Assembly (NCBI GenBank): GCA_018057635.1
Contig: JAGPDJ010000082.1
Location: 1-8,329, forward strand
Reading direction: 5' to 3'
Source: Ferruginibacter sp.
Lineage (GTDB): Bacteria; Bacteroidota; Bacteroidia; Chitinophagales; Chitinophagaceae
DNA: 8,329 bases
Shown here: positions 6,152 to 8,329 of the stretch, in pieces
Layout: the number at the start of each line of letters is the position of its first letter
Position numbering within the stretch: position 1 is the first letter of the stretch
Position numbers and translations under genes: made by a program
The notes under the pieces: generated by a model
What the model saw: only the letters and a program-made list of their open reading frames with translations
Databases searched by the model: none
What the model was told of the DNA's origin: nothing

Positions 6152-6829
6152 ATGAAAAATTTAAAAGTTGGTTTCGCTGTACTTATCCTTATTTCAGGAC
6201 TTGCAGCATGTAATGATTCAGCAAAAGTGACTGCTAAAGAAGATGCAGTGATTTTAACAGAATATGTTGATTCTGTTGAAAGCCTTCCTCCTGTTTATAC
6301 AGTAGAGAACTGGACTACAATTGATAATGGCTACCAGGAACGTGCTACCAGGGCTGAAAAGACAATAGCAAACCTGGAAGCGGCTGATAAGGAAAAAACA
6401 GAAGCAAGCAAAGCAAAGTACGCAGCTTTAAAAGCCAGTTATGAAACAAAATTAAAAGAGAAAGAAGCTGCAGATAAAATGGCTGTAACTACTTCAGATT
6501 ACAGGCAGGTATTGAGGAACCGCTTATTTGGTGAAGGAAAGATTGGTGCCGACATGAAGTTTGGTTTTGTAACTGCAAATAATATTATGGAAGTGTATAA
6601 CAAATTTGTTAATGATGTTCAGGATAACAGGAATAATTATACAAGGGAAGACTGGGATGAGATCAAGGTTTTATATGAAGCACTTGATACCCGTAAGAAT
6701 GAAGTTGAAAAAGATCTTTCAGGCAGTGATAATTTAAAAATTGCAGGTTTAAAAGTTAAATTTGCGGCAATTAAAGCAACGCACAGGGCAGGTACCAAAG
6801 GAACAGAATACCAGGATTCAAAGGATTAA
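6152..6829 (+). CDS. Lipoprotein with two internal 49-residue repeats and helical character
   Basis: The start chosen is ATG 6152-6154: from there the protein (225 residues) begins with a textbook lipoprotein signal, K-N-L-K followed by a hydrophobic stretch and lipobox LAAC, with Cys20 as lipidation site. The upstream TTG at 6098 and ATG at 6119 would put 18 or 11 extra residues before the signal. After Cys20 comes a short linker, then a lysine/glutamate/alanine-rich helical region (about 62-110), likely a coiled coil, and a conserved-looking C-terminal part with YTREDWDEIKVLYEALDTRK at 163-182. Residues 49-97 and 163-211 align without gaps (Y-T-x-E-x-W at the start, K-x-K-x-AA-x-KA at the end), indicating an internal duplication. 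It should sit in the outer membrane facing the periplasm or the surface. I recognise no characterised homologue. The gene ends in a strong terminator and stands alone. Confidence 0.85.
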   Translation: MKNLKVGFAVLILISGLAACNDSAKVTAKEDAVILTEYVDSVESLPPVYTVENWTTIDNGYQERATRAEKTIANLEAADKEKTEASKAKYAALKASYETKLKEKEAADKMAVTTSDYRQVLRNRLFGEGKIGADMKFGFVTANNIMEVYNKFVNDVQDNRNNYTREDWDEIKVLYEALDTRKNEVEKDLSGSDNLKIAGLKVKFAAIKATHRAGTKGTEYQDSKD

Positions 6830-6850
6830 AGTTTTAATAATTATAATTTT

Positions 6851-6883
6851 AAAAAAGTGTCCGGATATTCCGGACACTTTTTT
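6851..6883. terminator. Bidirectional rho-independent terminator
   Basis: A perfect 15-bp stem (6851-6865 with 6869-6883) including the GC-rich core GTGTCCGGA closes a 3-base TAT loop. It is flanked by T-runs when read in either direction (TTTTTTT then GTTG on the plus strand; TTTTTTAAAA on the minus strand). It lies between the convergent lipoprotein gene (stop 6829) and MocR-type gene (stop 6892) and can serve both. Confidence 0.93.
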
Positions 6884-6891
6884 TGTTGTTT

Positions 6892-8329
6892 TTAACCCTG
6901 CATTTCCTTAATCAATTTACCCAGCATCATTAATCCTTCATCCACTTCTTTGCTCCAGGGTTTTCCAAAACTCAGCCTGATACAATTGGTATAGTTTGTT
7001 CCTGATGAGAATATTTTTCCAGGTACGATGGAAATTTTATGTTCCATGGCAATACTCCGCAATCTAAAAGCATTGATTTTTTTATTCAATTCCAGCCATA
7101 AAATGAAACCACCTTGCGGCCTGGATACTTTGGTATCCGGAGGAAAGTATTTTATAATTGCCTGTACATAACGCAGACTTTGTGTATGCAATGCTTTTCT
7201 AAGATTCTTTAAATGGTATTCATACCTGCCGTGTTTAAGAAAATGTGCTATCGCTGCCTGGGTAAGGGTAGGGCAACTGATATTCTGAATACGTTTCATT
7301 TGTTTTACCTGTTCCGTGAATTTCCCGGGAATGGCCCAGCCGATCCGGTAACCCGGAGCAAGTGATTTGGAAATGGAAGAGCAATACATGACCAGTCCTT
7401 TTGTATCATAATATTTACAGGTCCTGGGACGGTTCTTTCCAAAATACAATTCGCCGTAAATATCATCTTCAATCAATGGGATATTGTTGCTGGTAACAAG
7501 TTCTACCAGCTTTTTTTTGTTTTCATCCGGCATACAGCTTCCAAAAGGGTTGTTGAATGTAGGAACAAAAACACAGGCTTTGATTGATGATTTCCTGATT
7601 AGTTTTTGTAAATAACCCAGGTCAATACCTGTTACCGGATCGGAAGCTATTTCCATTACTTTCAAACCAAGGCTTTCAATAGCCTGGTTGATACCGAAAT
7701 AAGTAGGGCATTCAACAGCAACGGTATCTCCATAATCAGTAACAGCTTTCAGGCACATGATCACGGCTTCCAGGCAACCCGAAGTAATGATCACTTCTTC
7801 CTGACTAACCTTTCCTCCCCAGTTAAATGCAAGTTTTGTTATTTGTTGCCTTAATTCAGCATTTCCCTGTACATCTTCATAGTTAACACAATGATCGGGT
7901 GTATTCCTCAGTGCATAAACAACCGATTTATTTAATTTGGCTGCAGGAAGTAAGGAAGGGTCAGGTACTGCAAGGGCAAAATTCAGCACATCAGTTGCAA
8001 CAATATCAGTGTAAATCGTTTTTATCATTTCCTTTACCGAAACATCATGCGATAATACATCGGGCTTGGTAGTGCCGGGAAGTTCGGGAAACCTTTTATT
8101 ATTGAATCGTACATAATAACCTGATTTAGGCCTTGATTCAATAAGCCCCTTTGCTTCCAGTTGGTAATAGGCCTGGAAAGCAGTTCCCATACTGATCCCA
8201 TACTCTTCACTCAGTACACGAACTGAAGGGAGTTTATCGCCAATGCGGAGTATCTCCTCCATGATCATTTTCTCCAGCCCTTCTGCTACCTGCATGTACA
8301 GGTGATCGTTGGTTTTTAAATTTGATTTA
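6892..8329 (-). CDS. MocR-type regulator: GntR winged helix fused to aminotransferase-like domain, 5' end outside the window
   Basis: Counting from the ATG at 8295 the frame has 467 residues. A GntR winged helix (about 1-64; GDKLPSVRVLSEEYG, then GTAFQAYYQLEAKGLIESRP) is followed by a linker and a fold-type I aminotransferase domain (about 100-465). PLP-site residues are all visible: N-N-P-F-G at 248-252, E-D-D-I-Y at 276-280, Schiff-base Lys310 in SSISKSLAPGYRIGW, and Arg440 in C-I-R-L-S-F-G-K for a substrate carboxylate. Members of this family (for example GabR, PdxR) are PLP- and amino-compound-responsive transcription factors; whether this one has enzyme activity is unknown. The start is doubtful: the frame stays open to the window edge (11 more codons, ending N-D-H-L-Y-M-Q-V-A) and GntR proteins usually have x-L-Y-x-Q-V-A inside the domain, so the true start is probably further right. 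The regulated gene is likely divergent and outside the window. Confidence 0.9.
   Translation of the reverse strand, partial: KSNLKTNDHLYMQVAEGLEKMIMEEILRIGDKLPSVRVLSEEYGISMGTAFQAYYQLEAKGLIESRPKSGYYVRFNNKRFPELPGTTKPDVLSHDVSVKEMIKTIYTDIVATDVLNFALAVPDPSLLPAAKLNKSVVYALRNTPDHCVNYEDVQGNAELRQQITKLAFNWGGKVSQEEVIITSGCLEAVIMCLKAVTDYGDTVAVECPTYFGINQAIESLGLKVMEIASDPVTGIDLGYLQKLIRKSSIKACVFVPTFNNPFGSCMPDENKKKLVELVTSNNIPLIEDDIYGELYFGKNRPRTCKYYDTKGLVMYCSSISKSLAPGYRIGWAIPGKFTEQVKQMKRIQNISCPTLTQAAIAHFLKHGRYEYHLKNLRKALHTQSLRYVQAIIKYFPPDTKVSRPQGGFILWLELNKKINAFRLRSIAMEHKISIVPGKIFSSGTNYTNCIRLSFGKPWSKEVDEGLMMLGKLIKEMQG

Overview
The window looks like a chromosomal segment of a Bacteroidota bacterium, most likely of the Chitinophagaceae type. 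The basis is AT-rich DNA, A-rich leaders without clear Shine-Dalgarno sites, long hybrid histidine kinases, AraC-type regulators of a kind common in that group, and small membrane proteins I recognise from it. No phage, IS, CRISPR, tRNA or rRNA signature is visible.

Left part (1-4744), all on the minus strand. The 5' end of a tiny membrane protein gene runs off the left edge. To its right is a compact signalling cluster, in transcription order: an AraC-type regulator with an HMA-like N-terminus (start 4009 or 3970), a 20-base gap, an 885-residue hybrid histidine kinase with two PAS domains, a receiver and a C-terminal HPt, then an 8-base overlap into a single-domain response regulator. Together the kinase and regulator carry a full His-Asp-His-Asp phosphorelay, but neither has an output domain. 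Upstream of the cluster lies a paralogue of the AraC-type regulator, cut by one in-frame TAA, with its reading frame preserved beyond the stop; I read it as a young nonsense pseudogene.

Middle part (4745-6151). A gene-free stretch of about 380 bases holds a 9+9 inverted repeat. It is followed by a small cupin-fold protein gene (minus) with a dyad in its upstream region, a strong minus-strand terminator, and a two-TM small membrane protein gene (minus).

Right part (6152-8329). A plus-strand lipoprotein gene contains two ungapped 49-residue repeats. It converges on a minus-strand MocR-type regulator (GntR winged helix plus aminotransferase-like domain), with a 15-bp perfect hairpin that can end transcription in both directions. 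The start of the MocR gene probably lies beyond the right edge.

The most interesting points are the HMA-like/AraC fusion with a degenerate metal motif present in two tandem copies (one broken), the output-less phosphorelay joined to it, and the repeated architecture of the lipoprotein. None of these proves a new system; targets and signals cannot be read from the sequence alone.
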